Positions 8,790-17,157 are shown, numbered from the stretch's first letter. The stretch: DNA of 64,000 bases from Caballeronia sp. TF1N1 (GCF_022878925.1 NZ_CP084627.1:992001-1056000); one strand, 5' to 3'. Program-made: numbers and translations. Notes: generated from the letters alone by a model not told the origin.

Positions 8790-11333
8790 TCAAACGGTTT
8801 CGACGACGACAGGAATGTCGATCAGCTTCAGCTTGCGTTCCTCGGGCGTCGCGGGACGAATCTGGCCGCGCTCTTCCACGAAGGTCACGTTCTCGTCGCT
8901 CTTGTCGCTGTTGACGAAGTGACGGAAGCGCTTGCGCGTTTCGGGGTCGGTGACGGCCTTCTTCCATTCGTCTTCGTACGTATCGACGACGAGTTGCATC
9001 TCCGCTTCGAGTTCGGCGGCGAGTTCGAGCTTGTCGTTCACGACGATATCGACGAGATAATCGAGGCCGCCTTCGAGGTTGTCGCGCCACACGCTCGTGC
9101 GTTGCAGGCGGTCCGCCGTACGCACGTAGAACATCAGGAAGCGGTCGACGTAGCGAATGAGCGTGACTTCGTCGAGATCGGATGCGAGCAGTTCGGCATG
9201 ACGCGGCTTCATGCCGCCGTTGCCGCAGACGTAGAGGTTCCAGCCCTTCTCCGTCGCGATGACGCCGATATCCTTGCCCTGCGCTTCCGCGCATTCGCGT
9301 GTGCAACCCGAGACGCCGAACTTGATCTTGTGCGGCGTGCGCAGCCCCTTGTAGCGGTTTTCCAGCGCGATGGCGAGACCGACCGAATCGCCGACACCAT
9401 AGCGGCACCATGTCGAACCGACGCACGACTTCACCGTGCGCAGCGACTTGCCATAGGCATGTCCCGATTCGAAGCCCGCGGCGATCAGCTCTTCCCAGAT
9501 GAAGGGCAACTGCTCCACGCGCGCCCCGAACATGTCGACGCGCTGGCCGCCCGTGATCTTCGTATAGAGCCCGTACTTCTTCGCTACTTGTCCGACCGCG
9601 ATCAAACCATCGGGCGTGACTTCGCCGCCCGGCATGCGCGGAACGACGGAATACGTGCCATCGCGTTGAATGTTGGCGAGGTAGTAGTCGTTCGAATCCT
9701 GCAGGCCCGCATGCTCCTTTTTCAGCACGAACTCGTTCCAGCACGAAGCGAGAATGCTGGCCACGGCAGGCTTGCAGATATCGCAGCCCAGACCCTTGCC
9801 ATGCTTCGCGAGCATCGAGCCGAACGTGCGATGTCCTTCCACGCGCGCCATGTGATAAAGCTCCTGGCGCGAATACGGGAAGTGTTCGCAGATATGGTTG
9901 TTGACCGCGAGCCCCTGGCGCTTCATCTCGCTCTTCAGCACCTGCGTGACGAGCGGCACGCAGCCGCCACACGATGCGCCCGCCTTGCATGCGCTCTTCA
10001 ACGCGCCGATGCTCGTCGCGCCCGCGCACACCGCCGCGCAGATTTCCGCCTTGCTCACGTTGTTGCACGAACAGATTTGCGCGGCATCGGGCAAGGCTTC
10101 GACGCCGAGGCCGGGCTTCGCCTTGCCGTCGCTTTGCGGCAAGATCAGGAATTCGGGTGCTTCCGGCAGCTCGATCTTGTTGAGCATCATCTGCAAAAGC
10201 GTGCCGTATTCAGTGGCGTCGCCAACCATCACGCCGCCCAGCAGGAACTTGCCGCAATCCGACACGACCAGCTTCTTGTAGATCTGCTTGCGCTCGTCGC
10301 TGAACTGATACGAGCGGCTGCCCGGCGTCTTGCCATGTGCGTCGCCGATACTCGCCACGTCCACGCCCATCAGCTTGAGCTTGGTGCTCATGTCCGCGCC
10401 CGCGAACATGGCGTCGTCCGCGCCAATGACCTGCTTCGCGACGATGCGCGCCATGTCGTAACCCGGCGCGACGAGGCCGAACAACTGCCCTTGCCACAGC
10501 GCGCATTCGCCGATGGCGTAGATATCCGCATCGCTCGTGCGGCATGCGTCGTCGATCACGATGCCACCGCGCGGCCCGATCTCGAGACCGGCCGCACGCG
10601 CGATATCGTCACGCGGACGAATGCCCGCGGAGAACACGATCATGTCGGTATCGAGATGCGCGCCATCGGCAAAATTCATGCGATTCGCAGCACCCTCGCC
10701 GTCGACGATGGCAAGCGTGTTGCGGCCCGTGTGCACCGTCACGCCCAGTTCCTCGATCTTGCTGCGCAGCACGCGTCCGCCGCCGTCGTCCACTTGCACG
10801 GCCATCAGACGCGGCGCGAATTCGACGACATGCGTGATGAGCCCGAGATCGCGCAACGCCTTCGCCGCTTCGAGACCAAGCAAACCGCCGCCGACGACCG
10901 TACCGACTTTCGATTTCGCACCGAAGGCACGCATCGCTTCGAGATCTTCTATCGTGCGATACACGAAGCATCCCGCGCGCTCCTTGCCTTCGACGGGCGG
11001 CACGAACGGATACGAACCCGTTGCGAGCACCAGCTTGTCATAGGGCAGCACTTCGCCCGTGGATGCCGTCACGGTACGCGCCGCGCGATCGATCGCGACG
11101 GCTTTCGCATTGAGCTGAAGCGCATAGCCCGAGCGATCGAAGAAGCCTTCCTGCACGAGCGAAAGCTCATCGGCCGACTTACCCGAAAAGAATTCGGTCA
11201 GATGAACGCGATCATAGGCCGCGCGCGGTTCTTCGCAGAGCACGGTGACTTGCAGCGTGTCATGCCCGCTTTCGGCGAGACATTCGAGGAACTTGTGGCC
11301 GACCATGCCGTGGCCGATGACGACGATTTTCAT
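8790..11333 (-). CDS. nirB: NADH-dependent nitrite reductase large subunit NirB
   Basis: 847 residues, full family length. Order: FAD domain (MKIVVIGHGMVG), NAD domain ('VVGGGLLGLEAAKAL'), a BFD-like [2Fe-2S] domain (CSCNNVS ... CKAGASCGGCVP, about 425-470), nitrite/sulfite reductase ferredoxin half domain, and the siroheme/[4Fe-4S] domain with the CX5C ('CVGSTWC') and CX3C ('CTREC') ligands. It carries out six-electron reduction of nitrite to ammonium in the cytoplasm. Siroheme demand explains the presence of cobA across the divergent promoter region. It starts 23 bases after the transporter stop. Confidence 0.96.
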   Translation of the reverse strand: MKIVVIGHGMVGHKFLECLAESGHDTLQVTVLCEEPRAAYDRVHLTEFFSGKSADELSLVQEGFFDRSGYALQLNAKAVAIDRAARTVTASTGEVLPYDKLVLATGSYPFVPPVEGKERAGCFVYRTIEDLEAMRAFGAKSKVGTVVGGGLLGLEAAKALRDLGLITHVVEFAPRLMAVQVDDGGGRVLRSKIEELGVTVHTGRNTLAIVDGEGAANRMNFADGAHLDTDMIVFSAGIRPRDDIARAAGLEIGPRGGIVIDDACRTSDADIYAIGECALWQGQLFGLVAPGYDMARIVAKQVIGADDAMFAGADMSTKLKLMGVDVASIGDAHGKTPGSRSYQFSDERKQIYKKLVVSDCGKFLLGGVMVGDATEYGTLLQMMLNKIELPEAPEFLILPQSDGKAKPGLGVEALPDAAQICSCNNVSKAEICAAVCAGATSIGALKSACKAGASCGGCVPLVTQVLKSEMKRQGLAVNNHICEHFPYSRQELYHMARVEGHRTFGSMLAKHGKGLGCDICKPAVASILASCWNEFVLKKEHAGLQDSNDYYLANIQRDGTYSVVPRMPGGEVTPDGLIAVGQVAKKYGLYTKITGGQRVDMFGARVEQLPFIWEELIAAGFESGHAYGKSLRTVKSCVGSTWCRYGVGDSVGLAIALENRYKGLRTPHKIKFGVSGCTRECAEAQGKDIGVIATEKGWNLYVCGNGGMKPRHAELLASDLDEVTLIRYVDRFLMFYVRTADRLQRTSVWRDNLEGGLDYLVDIVVNDKLELAAELEAEMQLVVDTYEDEWKKAVTDPETRKRFRHFVNSDKSDENVTFVEERGQIRPATPEERKLKLIDIPVVVETV

Positions 11334-11356
11334 GGGGACTCTGCCTGAGTGATGAC

Positions 11357-12682
11357 TTAACCAGCTACACGGTTGTTGCCCGCGAGCGCGCTTTCACGCA
11401 ACGCGGCTTCGCGTGCCTTGTGTTCCGGGGTAAAGCGCACGGCCAGCGCGCACAGTGCAGCGCCTCCGACCATCACGCCGAGCATCGAGAGCGTGGCTTG
11501 CGCATTGCCCACGCCTTTCATGAGGAAGCCCGCCGCGACCGCGCCGACGTTGCCGCCCGCGCCGATCACGCCAGCCACGCCGCCCAGCGCCTTGCGGTCG
11601 ATGAACGGCACGAGCGCGTAGGTCGCGCCGCAAGCCATATGCGTGAAGAGACCGAAGATGAGCATCGATACGATGGCGAGCGCGACGCCTTCGGCATGCG
11701 CGAACGCATAAAGACCGATGCCTTCGCCCGCGATCAGTACGAACAGCAAGGTCGCGCGAATATCGAGGCTGCGGCGCGCGGCCGCTTTATCGGAAAGCCA
11801 GCCGCCGAGCGCGCGGGCAAAGAGCGCGAGCAGACCGAAGCTGCCTGCCGCCAGTCCTGCCGCGCCGAGCGAGAGCTTGAAGTGATCGACGTAATACACG
11901 GCCGCCATGTTGTGGATGAACACTTCCACGCCGAAGCACGCGCCGTAGGTCACGAAAAGCATCCACACGCGATAGTTCGAGCATGCGGTCACGAAACTCT
12001 GCCAGCCGCCCTTCTTGCCGCCGTCGATGGCAACGCCCAGTTCGCGCAGTTGCGTGAAGTTGCCTTGCGGACAGTCTTGCGTATAGCGCCAGTAAAAGTA
12101 CGCCATCACAGGCATGGCGATACCCGGCACGATCAGCGCGATGCGCCACGACGATGCCGCGCCTGCGCCCAACGCGATCGCGGCGGCAACCAGCATCGGC
12201 ACGAGAGCTTGCGCCGCGCCTGCGCCTGCGTTGCCCCAGCCCGCGGTCGTGGCGTTCGCGGTGCCGACGACGTTCGGCGCGAACATCACCGACGTGTGGT
12301 ATTGCGTGATGACGAAGCTCGCACCGATTGCACCGATGGCAAGACGACACCACAGGAAGCTGTCGTAGCCCGTGGAAAGCGCCGCGCCGAACACCGGCAC
12401 CGCGCCTGCGAGCAACAGCGCGCTATAGACCTTGCGCGGGCCGAAGCGGTCGCACATCGGGCCCACGATCAGACGCACGAGAATGGTCACGGCCACGGCC
12501 GCGATATTGAGGTTGGCGACCTGGTCGTTGGAGAGGCCGTATTCGCGCTTGATGAGCGGCATCAGCGGCGCGCAAGCGAACCATGCGAAGAAGCATACGA
12601 AGAACGCCATCCATGTGAGATGGAAGGCGCGCATCGGCGCCGTGCGCATGCTGAAGAGATCGATCCGGGTGGCTTTGTCCAT
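11357..12682 (-). CDS. narK: Nitrate/nitrite transporter, MFS NNP family
   Basis: 441 residues from ATG at 12682 with Shine-Dalgarno GGCGGAAAG; longer in-frame starts would read through the leader hairpins. About twelve hydrophobic helices are visible. The NNP signature appears as the glycine-rich 'AGWGNAGAGAAQ' (helix 5) and 'GVIGAGGNVGAVAAGF' (helix 11), and 'RLIVGPMCDRFGPRK' matches the MFS loop 2-3 motif. It imports nitrate and may exchange nitrite. It is the first gene of the leftward operon, directly downstream of a hairpin leader, so NasT would control its transcription. The symbol follows the family; NasA is another name in use for this type. Confidence 0.92.
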   Translation of the reverse strand: MDKATRIDLFSMRTAPMRAFHLTWMAFFVCFFAWFACAPLMPLIKREYGLSNDQVANLNIAAVAVTILVRLIVGPMCDRFGPRKVYSALLLAGAVPVFGAALSTGYDSFLWCRLAIGAIGASFVITQYHTSVMFAPNVVGTANATTAGWGNAGAGAAQALVPMLVAAAIALGAGAASSWRIALIVPGIAMPVMAYFYWRYTQDCPQGNFTQLRELGVAIDGGKKGGWQSFVTACSNYRVWMLFVTYGACFGVEVFIHNMAAVYYVDHFKLSLGAAGLAAGSFGLLALFARALGGWLSDKAAARRSLDIRATLLFVLIAGEGIGLYAFAHAEGVALAIVSMLIFGLFTHMACGATYALVPFIDRKALGGVAGVIGAGGNVGAVAAGFLMKGVGNAQATLSMLGVMVGGAALCALAVRFTPEHKAREAALRESALAGNNRVAG

Positions 12683-12818
12683 CGTCTTTCCGCCAAAAAA
12701 GAAAGGCGTCCCGCGCATCAGCCGGAAAGCCGATGCGGGGGACGCCGTTGTCCGATGCCCGCATGGCTTTAACCTGCCGGGCGCTGTAATCAGGACGGAT
12801 CGCCGTTGATCCGATGGC
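12683..12818 (-). promoter_or_regulatory. NasT/ANTAR-responsive antitermination leader of the nitrate operon
   Basis: Read leftward, the leader begins with hairpin P1, GGATC[AACGGC]GATCC (12797-12812). After 43 bases comes P2, GGAC[AACGGC]GTCC (12740-12753). Both hexaloops carry A at position 1 and G at position 4, the published requirement for ANTAR-protein binding. The 3' arm of P2 is also the 5' arm of the intrinsic terminator, so P2 and the terminator cannot form together. A further hairpin (GCCC...GGGC) lies between P1 and P2. NasT is encoded nearby. Binding of NasT to P1/P2 would permit read-through when nitrate releases NasT from NasS. Confidence 0.87.
12695..12746 (-). terminator. Leader terminator (attenuator) before narK
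   Basis: On the minus strand the arms GGCGTCCC...GATGCG/CGGGACGCC (12705-12746) close a long stem followed by UUUCUUUUUU, and then the narK Shine-Dalgarno. Its 5' arm overlaps hairpin P2, so it is the conditional half of the antitermination switch. Confidence 0.85.
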
Positions 12819-12826
12819 GGGACATA

Positions 12827-12844
12827 AGGCAAGGGATATGCCAT
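12827..12844 (-). promoter_or_regulatory. Sigma-54 promoter of the nitrate operon
   Basis: The minus strand reads TGGCATATCCCTTGCC, with GG and GC exactly 12 bases apart, as required for -24/-12 sigma-54 promoters (consensus TGGCACG-N4-TTGCW). The expected start is near 12818, which puts P1 of the leader at the extreme 5' end of the RNA. No competing sigma-70 promoter is obvious here. Confidence 0.75.
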
Positions 12845-12894
12845 GTTGAACGCATGCAGCTCACAACCATGAGGAATAAGCGTTCGAGCGATCC

Positions 12895-12911
12895 TGCACC
12901 GGCAACGCGCA
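12895..12911. promoter_or_regulatory. Candidate NtrC site, proximal to narK promoter
   Basis: On the minus strand TGCGCG-N5-GGTGCA matches 10 of 12 positions of the NtrC dyad TGCACC-N5-GGTGCA. It lies about 80-95 bases upstream of the predicted leftward start, a usual enhancer distance. Confidence 0.55.
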
Positions 12912-12941
12912 TTTGCTCTGCGTCGCGTTTTGATGCGCGCG

Positions 12942-12958
12942 GGCACATCGCTGGTGCG
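12942..12958. promoter_or_regulatory. Candidate NtrC site, distal
   Basis: CGCACC-N5-TGTGCC on the minus strand keeps 9 of 12 NtrC dyad positions and is spaced about four helical turns from the proximal site. Together the two sites resemble the tandem enhancers of NtrC-dependent promoters. Confidence 0.45.
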
Positions 12959-13083
12959 GCGCAGCACTGATGGCGTGCGAACGTCGCTTATTTTTGAACC
13001 GTCTGGTTAATCGTGCGAATGAACGTGGGACGCCATGCGTTTGGCAACGCATCGAGGCATGCGCGCGCTGTTCGGGTGCCGGC

Positions 13084-13100
13084 TGCACATCGACAGTGCC
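13084..13100. promoter_or_regulatory. Candidate NtrC site upstream of cobA
   Basis: TGCACA-N5-AGTGCC matches 9 of 12 positions of the NtrC dyad. It is about 105-120 bases upstream of the predicted cobA transcription start, a normal enhancer distance. Confidence 0.45.
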
Positions 13101-13177
13101 TCCTCGCGGTGCGACGTGATGCGCGCGTCGAGGCGCAAGCCCTTGCGACATCTACGCAAGCGCGTTCCCGGCGCAAA

Positions 13178-13193
13178 TGGCCCGCTTATTGCA
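13178..13193 (+). promoter_or_regulatory. Sigma-54 promoter of cobA
   Basis: TGGCCCGCTTATTGCA matches the sigma-54 consensus TGGCACG-N4-TTGCW at all but one position with exact spacing. The start is predicted near 13204, immediately before hairpin P1 of the cobA leader. This mirrors the layout at the divergent nitrate operon. Confidence 0.78.
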
Positions 13194-13203
13194 TTGCTCG
13201 AAG

Positions 13204-13398
13204 CGCTGCCGGCAACGGCGCTGGCAGCAGCGCAAAGCATGCATACATCGACCGATGCGTGCATCGACCAAGGCCCAAGGACAACGGCGTCCCCTCGTGC
13301 AACGACACGGGCGGACGCTTTTTGCATTTCGTCCCGCCGCGCCGATGCGCCCCACCGATACAGGCGAGTCATCTCGCCCCGAGCCGAAAGAGAACACG
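13204..13398 (+). promoter_or_regulatory. Second NasT/ANTAR-type antitermination leader, upstream of cobA
   Basis: P1 is a 9-bp stem (GCTGCCGGC / GCTGGCAGC, one G-U) closing the hexaloop AACGGC (13205-13228). P2 is GGAC[AACGGC]GTCC (13279-13292), identical to P2 of the nitrate operon leader. The P2 3' arm overlaps the 5' arm of a terminator ending at 13323. A GCATGCAT/ATGCGTGC hairpin sits between P1 and P2. The same antiterminator should therefore act on both arms, tying siroheme synthesis to nitrate availability. Confidence 0.82.
13287..13323 (+). terminator. Leader terminator (attenuator) before cobA
   Basis: GCGTCC (13287-13292) pairs with GGACGC (13313-13318) with a CGTG/CACG inner stem, followed by TTTTT. 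It shares GCGTCC with hairpin P2, so only one of the two structures can exist. About 75 bases of untranslated leader remain before the cobA start. Confidence 0.8.
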
Positions 13399-14160
13399 AT
13401 GAATCACGTTGAAGGCAAAGTCACCCTCCTGAGCGCGGGTCCCGGCGATCTCGACCTGCTGACCTTGCGCGCGGCCAAGGCGCTCGCCGCCGCCGACATC
13501 CTCATGCTCGACGACCTCGCCAATCCAGAGATCGCCACGCTTGCGCCCAGCGCGCGCGTGATTCGCGTCGGCAAGCGCGGCGGTTGCCGGTCGACACCGC
13601 AGGCGTTCATCGAACGTCTGATGCAGCGTTATGCGAGAAAGGGCCTGCACGTGGTGCGCGTAAAGGGCGGCGATGCGCTGCTGTTCGGCCGCGCGGGCGA
13701 GGAAATCTCGGCGCTACGCCATGCAGGCATTGCCGTGGATATCGTGAACGGCGTGTCGTCGGGATTCGCGGCGGCAGCGGGGCTCGGCATTTCGCTGACG
13801 CATCGGGATCATTGTCAGGGCGTGACCTTCGTCACGGCGCACATGCAGGATCACAGTCAACCGGACTGGGCCGCGCTCGCCGCCACCGGCACGACGCTCG
13901 CCATCTACATGGGCATGAGCCGCATTGCGAGCATCGCTCAGGCGTTGCTACTGGCGCTGCGTGCCGATACACCGGCCGCGGTCGTGCAGCACGCGGGATC
14001 GCCCGATGAGAAGCGCCTCGTCACCACGCTCGATCGGCTCGCCGCCGAAGCCACCGCCGCCGGACTCGGCAGCCCCGCCGTCATTCTGATTGGCGGCGCG
14101 ATAGGCGAAGCCGTCGAATTCGCGTGCCATTCCAGGCAAGGTCTCGCGCATGCCGCTTGA
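13399..14160 (+). CDS. cobA: Uroporphyrinogen-III C-methyltransferase
   Basis: 253 residues from ATG at 13399; the open frame extends upstream through the leader, but the start of the conserved domain (VTLLSAGPGDLDLLTLRA) fixes this ATG. The SUMT motifs are clear: the GPGD P-loop-like motif, 'VRVKGGDALLFGRAGEE' (SAM binding), 'GVSSGFAAAAGLGISLTHR' and 'AIYMGMSRI'. It makes precorrin-2 from uroporphyrinogen III, the branch step to siroheme. No precorrin dehydrogenase/ferrochelatase module is present, so it is the stand-alone CobA, not CysG. The siroheme is presumably for NirB. Confidence 0.94.
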   Translation: MNHVEGKVTLLSAGPGDLDLLTLRAAKALAAADILMLDDLANPEIATLAPSARVIRVGKRGGCRSTPQAFIERLMQRYARKGLHVVRVKGGDALLFGRAGEEISALRHAGIAVDIVNGVSSGFAAAAGLGISLTHRDHCQGVTFVTAHMQDHSQPDWAALAATGTTLAIYMGMSRIASIAQALLLALRADTPAAVVQHAGSPDEKRLVTTLDRLAAEATAAGLGSPAVILIGGAIGEAVEFACHSRQGLAHAA

Positions 14161-14331
14161 ACGAATAGCTCGCGATGCAACGTTGAATCCGCGCGTTCGT
14201 CGCAACGAAAGACGTTGGTCGCGCACATTCGCACGCCGTATTGCCTATGCCATTCGGCCAGGTTCTCAAGCGGCCTGGCGCACGTTAGAGTCGAAGGTAT
14301 CGCGTATGCCTTCGTTCCGACCTTTTCCCGC

Positions 14332-14925
14332 ATGACCCCTGCTCCATCCATGTTGCGCGTCTTGCTCGTCACCGACACCGCCAAGCCCATCGGCGACTTG
14401 CGCGAGCAGCTGGCGCGTCTCGGTTACGACATGCTCGCCGAGGTCGCCGCGCCTTCCGCGCTGCATGCGGCCGTGGAGAGCCAGAAGCCGGATGTCGTCA
14501 TCATCGATACCGATTCGCCTTCGCGCGACACACTCGAACAGCTCGCGGTGATGAACAAGGCCGCGCCGCGTCCCGTGCTCATGTTCAGCAACGACGCCGA
14601 TCAGCAGTTCATTCGCGCCGCCGTCGGCGCGGGCGTGACAGCGTATTCCGTGGAAGGGCTCGCGCCCGCGCGGCTCGCACCGATCATCGAAGTCGCGCTT
14701 GCTCGCTTCGCACACGAGGCGCAGTTGCGGCAGCGGCTCGCGCAAGTGGAGAACGAGCTTGCGGAGCGCAAGATCATCGACCGCGCGAAGCGGCTGCTGA
14801 TGGATCGCCGCGGCCTGTCCGAGAACGACGCCTACGCCATGCTGCGCAAACGCGCGATGGACCAGGGCGTGAAAGTCGCGGAGATCGCGCGCCAGCTTCT
14901 CTCGGTCGCGGATTTGCTGCCCTGA
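14332..14925 (+). CDS. nasT: NasT-type ANTAR response regulator (antiterminator)
   Basis: 197 residues from ATG at 14332; an alternative ATG at 14350 would give 191. Neither has a clear Shine-Dalgarno, and the longer open frame to 14215 looks non-coding. The N-terminal part is a receiver-like domain (MLRVLLVTDT, Asp in 'VVIIDTDSPSRD'). It is followed by a coiled coil and the C-terminal ANTAR RNA-binding domain ('KIIDRAKRLLMDRRGLSEND', about 145-190). ANTAR proteins bind paired hexaloop hairpins and prevent leader termination; two such leaders lie just upstream. NasS, encoded 20 bases downstream, is the known inhibitor that holds NasT when nitrate is absent. Confidence 0.93.
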   Translation: MTPAPSMLRVLLVTDTAKPIGDLREQLARLGYDMLAEVAAPSALHAAVESQKPDVVIIDTDSPSRDTLEQLAVMNKAAPRPVLMFSNDADQQFIRAAVGAGVTAYSVEGLAPARLAPIIEVALARFAHEAQLRQRLAQVENELAERKIIDRAKRLLMDRRGLSENDAYAMLRKRAMDQGVKVAEIARQLLSVADLLP

Positions 14926-14945
14926 CCGAGCACATTGCACAGACC

Positions 14946-16085
14946 ATGAACTTGCCCGAAACGAATACATCCCCGTCCGCGTTGCCCGAACGCACGCATT
15001 TGCGGCTCGGCTTCGTCGCGTTGAGCGACGCCGCGCCGCTTGCCGTCGCGGCCATCCACGAGATGGGGCGGCGCCATGGCATCCGTATCGAACTGTGCCG
15101 TCAGCCTTCGTGGGCCGCCGTGCGCGACAAGCTGCTTTCCGGCGAGATCGACGCCGCGCACGCGCTATATGGGCTCGTGTATGGCGTGCAACTGGGCATC
15201 GGCGGGCCGCAGGCGGACATGGGCGTCCTGATGGTCCTCAACCGCAACGGTCAGGCGATCACCTTTTCAAACCCGCTCGCCGATGCCATTCGGAATGGCG
15301 CGAGCGTGAAAGATGCGCTGGCGTCGCTCGACCGCCCGCCCGTGCTTGCGCAGACTTTCCCGACCGGCACGCATGCGATGTGGCTGTATTACTGGCTGGC
15401 GGCGAATGGCGTGCATCCGCTGCGTGACGTGCAAAGCGTCGTGATTCCGCCGCCGCGCATGGCCGATGCGATGGCCGAAGGCATGCTCGACGGCTTCTGC
15501 GCGGGCGAGCCGTGGCATGCGGTGGCCGAAGCGCGCGGCGTGGGACGCACGGTTGCGTACACGAGCGAAGTCTGGCCGGATCATCCGGAGAAGGTCCTTG
15601 CGTGCCGGCGCGATTTCGTCGCGCTGTATCCGAATAGCGCGCGGGCGCTGGTGCGTACGCTGCTCGACGCATGCGCGTGGCTCGACGCGCGCGAGCATCG
15701 CGTGGAGATTTCGCGGGCGCTGGCTTCGGCGGAGTTGCTTGGCGTCCCGGCGGCGCTCATCGAAAGCCGGCTGGCTGCTGCCGATGGCGGCGACGCGCGC
15801 GCGCTTCCCGTGCGCTTCTTCGACAATGGCGCGGTGAACTTTCCGCGCGTGTCGGATGGCTCGTGGTTTGTCACGCAGTATCGGCGCTGGGGCATGCTTT
15901 CCGATGAACACGACGATGCCGCCATCGCGTCGGCAGTGAACCAAACGGCGTTGTATCGCGAGGCGGCGCTGGCGGCAGGCGCAAGTGTGCCGGACGAGTA
16001 TCGGAAAGCGACCTTGTGCGATGGACGCGTTTGGGATGGCGGCGATACGGCCGGTTATCTCGCGGGCTTCGATGTGAAGGCTTGA
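14946..16085 (+). CDS. nasS: NasS nitrate/nitrite sensor protein
   Basis: 379 residues. It belongs to the NrtA/CmpA periplasmic nitrate-binding fold ('LRLGFVALSDAAPLAVA', 'GEIDAAHALYGLVYGVQLG', 'TFPTGTHAMWLYYWLAANG', 'GFCAGEPWHAVA') but has no signal peptide, so it should be cytoplasmic. That combination is characteristic of NasS, which binds NasT and releases it on sensing nitrate or nitrite. It sits 20 bases after nasT in the same orientation; in many genomes the order is nasS-nasT, so this order is reversed. Confidence 0.92.
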   Translation: MNLPETNTSPSALPERTHLRLGFVALSDAAPLAVAAIHEMGRRHGIRIELCRQPSWAAVRDKLLSGEIDAAHALYGLVYGVQLGIGGPQADMGVLMVLNRNGQAITFSNPLADAIRNGASVKDALASLDRPPVLAQTFPTGTHAMWLYYWLAANGVHPLRDVQSVVIPPPRMADAMAEGMLDGFCAGEPWHAVAEARGVGRTVAYTSEVWPDHPEKVLACRRDFVALYPNSARALVRTLLDACAWLDAREHRVEISRALASAELLGVPAALIESRLAAADGGDARALPVRFFDNGAVNFPRVSDGSWFVTQYRRWGMLSDEHDDAAIASAVNQTALYREAALAAGASVPDEYRKATLCDGRVWDGGDTAGYLAGFDVKA

Positions 16086-16572
16086 GCGCGGGCTGTTGTC
16101 TCGTCTCGCGAAACTGCATCGGCCGGCGCGAGGGCCAGGCGCAAACGTCGCAAGCGACCAAGACACGCCATACGCCAGCTTGCATGCACGTCGGTTCGAC
16201 CCGGTCGTGAGCACGCCAGCCAACGCAAGGTTTAGCGGCGACTCGGCCTTCGCGCCACGATCAGGCCGTCTCGATCCCGCCAAGCCTTGACTTAAGCGCC
16301 TAAATCAAGAGAATGGGCGCCGCCGCGCGACCCTCGCGGGCGGGTTTTAGCGCCCCGGCGCCAACATCATGGACAATATCGGGATACGGATCGAAACGCG
16401 CTGACGTTCTCGTCGCGTGCTTCGGCTCACGCAACCGCGCTCAAACGGCCTGCCGTGCGCCGCTCGCGGCATCGGCTGCCGTTTTCCGCACACCAGAACC
16501 GCGCCGCCACCGGCCACCAGCGCCGCCGAGGATAGGTCATCCTCGCAAGCAGCCACAAGGAGCATCAAACAC
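16086..16572. other. Intergenic region, nasS to DUF2760 gene
   Basis: No gene is supported in these 487 bases. A GC-rich stem (CCGCCGCG / CGCGGGCGG, about 16319-16344) followed by GTTTTAG could be a weak terminator for nasT-nasS. The promoter of the DUF2760-Hsp70 operon must lie in the right half, but I cannot pick it. AAGGAG at 16556-16561 is the Shine-Dalgarno for the next gene. Confidence 0.5.
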
Positions 16573-17157
16573 ATGACCGACATGAATCCGTCCTTCTTCG
16601 GCAGGATAGGCATTGCCTTCGGAGCGTTCTTCGGCGTGCTCGGCAACGGCGCGTTCGCCGGCCGCGTGCAGCGCCTGCGCGAAGCCCCGCATGCGCCGGA
16701 AGCGCCCGTGCCCGCCGCCGCGCCGGTGGCAACCGCGCCGGTCGCGCCCAAGCCCGCGCCGTCGCCGCTGAAGGAATCGAGCCCCGTCGCCGCCTTGCAA
16801 TTGCTCGGCCTTTTGCAGCGCGACGCCCGCTTCATCGATTTCGTCGAGGAAGACATCGCCAACTACAGCGACGCCGATATCGGCGCGGCCGCGCGTCTCG
16901 TGCACGACGGCTGCCGCTCGGTGCTGCGCGAACATTTCACGATCCAGCCTGTGCGCAACGAATCCGAAGGCAGCCGCATCACGCTGCCCGAAGGTTTCGA
17001 CGCCAGCGCCGTGCGGGTGACCGGCAACGTCGTCGGCAAGCCGCCGTTCTCGGGCAATCTCAGCCATCGCGGCTGGAAGGTCGCTGAAACACGTCTGCCG
17101 AAGCTCGCGGACCAACACGACGCGAGCATCGTCGCACCGGCCGAGGTGGAGCTATGA
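16573..17157 (+). CDS. DUF2760 protein preceding Hsp70 genes
   Basis: 194 residues from ATG at 16573, chosen for its Shine-Dalgarno; the longer frame from 16417 adds an unlikely Arg/Pro-rich extension. A hydrophobic segment 'FFGRIGIAFGAFFGVLGNGAFAG' near the N terminus may anchor it in the membrane. A Pro/Ala-rich linker (about 40-75) follows, then a conserved globular domain ('ALQLLGLLQRDARFIDFVEEDI', 'GKPPFSGNLSHRGWKV') recognised as DUF2760. Its stop overlaps the ATG of the first Hsp70 gene. DUF2760 proteins are commonly found with divergent Hsp70s; a co-chaperone-like role is inference only. Confidence 0.85.
   Translation: MTDMNPSFFGRIGIAFGAFFGVLGNGAFAGRVQRLREAPHAPEAPVPAAAPVATAPVAPKPAPSPLKESSPVAALQLLGLLQRDARFIDFVEEDIANYSDADIGAAARLVHDGCRSVLREHFTIQPVRNESEGSRITLPEGFDASAVRVTGNVVGKPPFSGNLSHRGWKVAETRLPKLADQHDASIVAPAEVEL

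Noticed and set aside
8529..11348. 939-codon rightward open frame opposite nirB
   Set aside because: Antisense artefact of GC-rich codon bias; nirB with all cofactor motifs occupies the minus strand.
12755..12783. Middle hairpin (GCCC...GGGC) of the nitrate leader as ANTAR hairpin P2
   Set aside because: Its loop (TTAAAG) lacks A1/G4; the later GGAC[AACGGC]GTCC fits better and overlaps the terminator as required.
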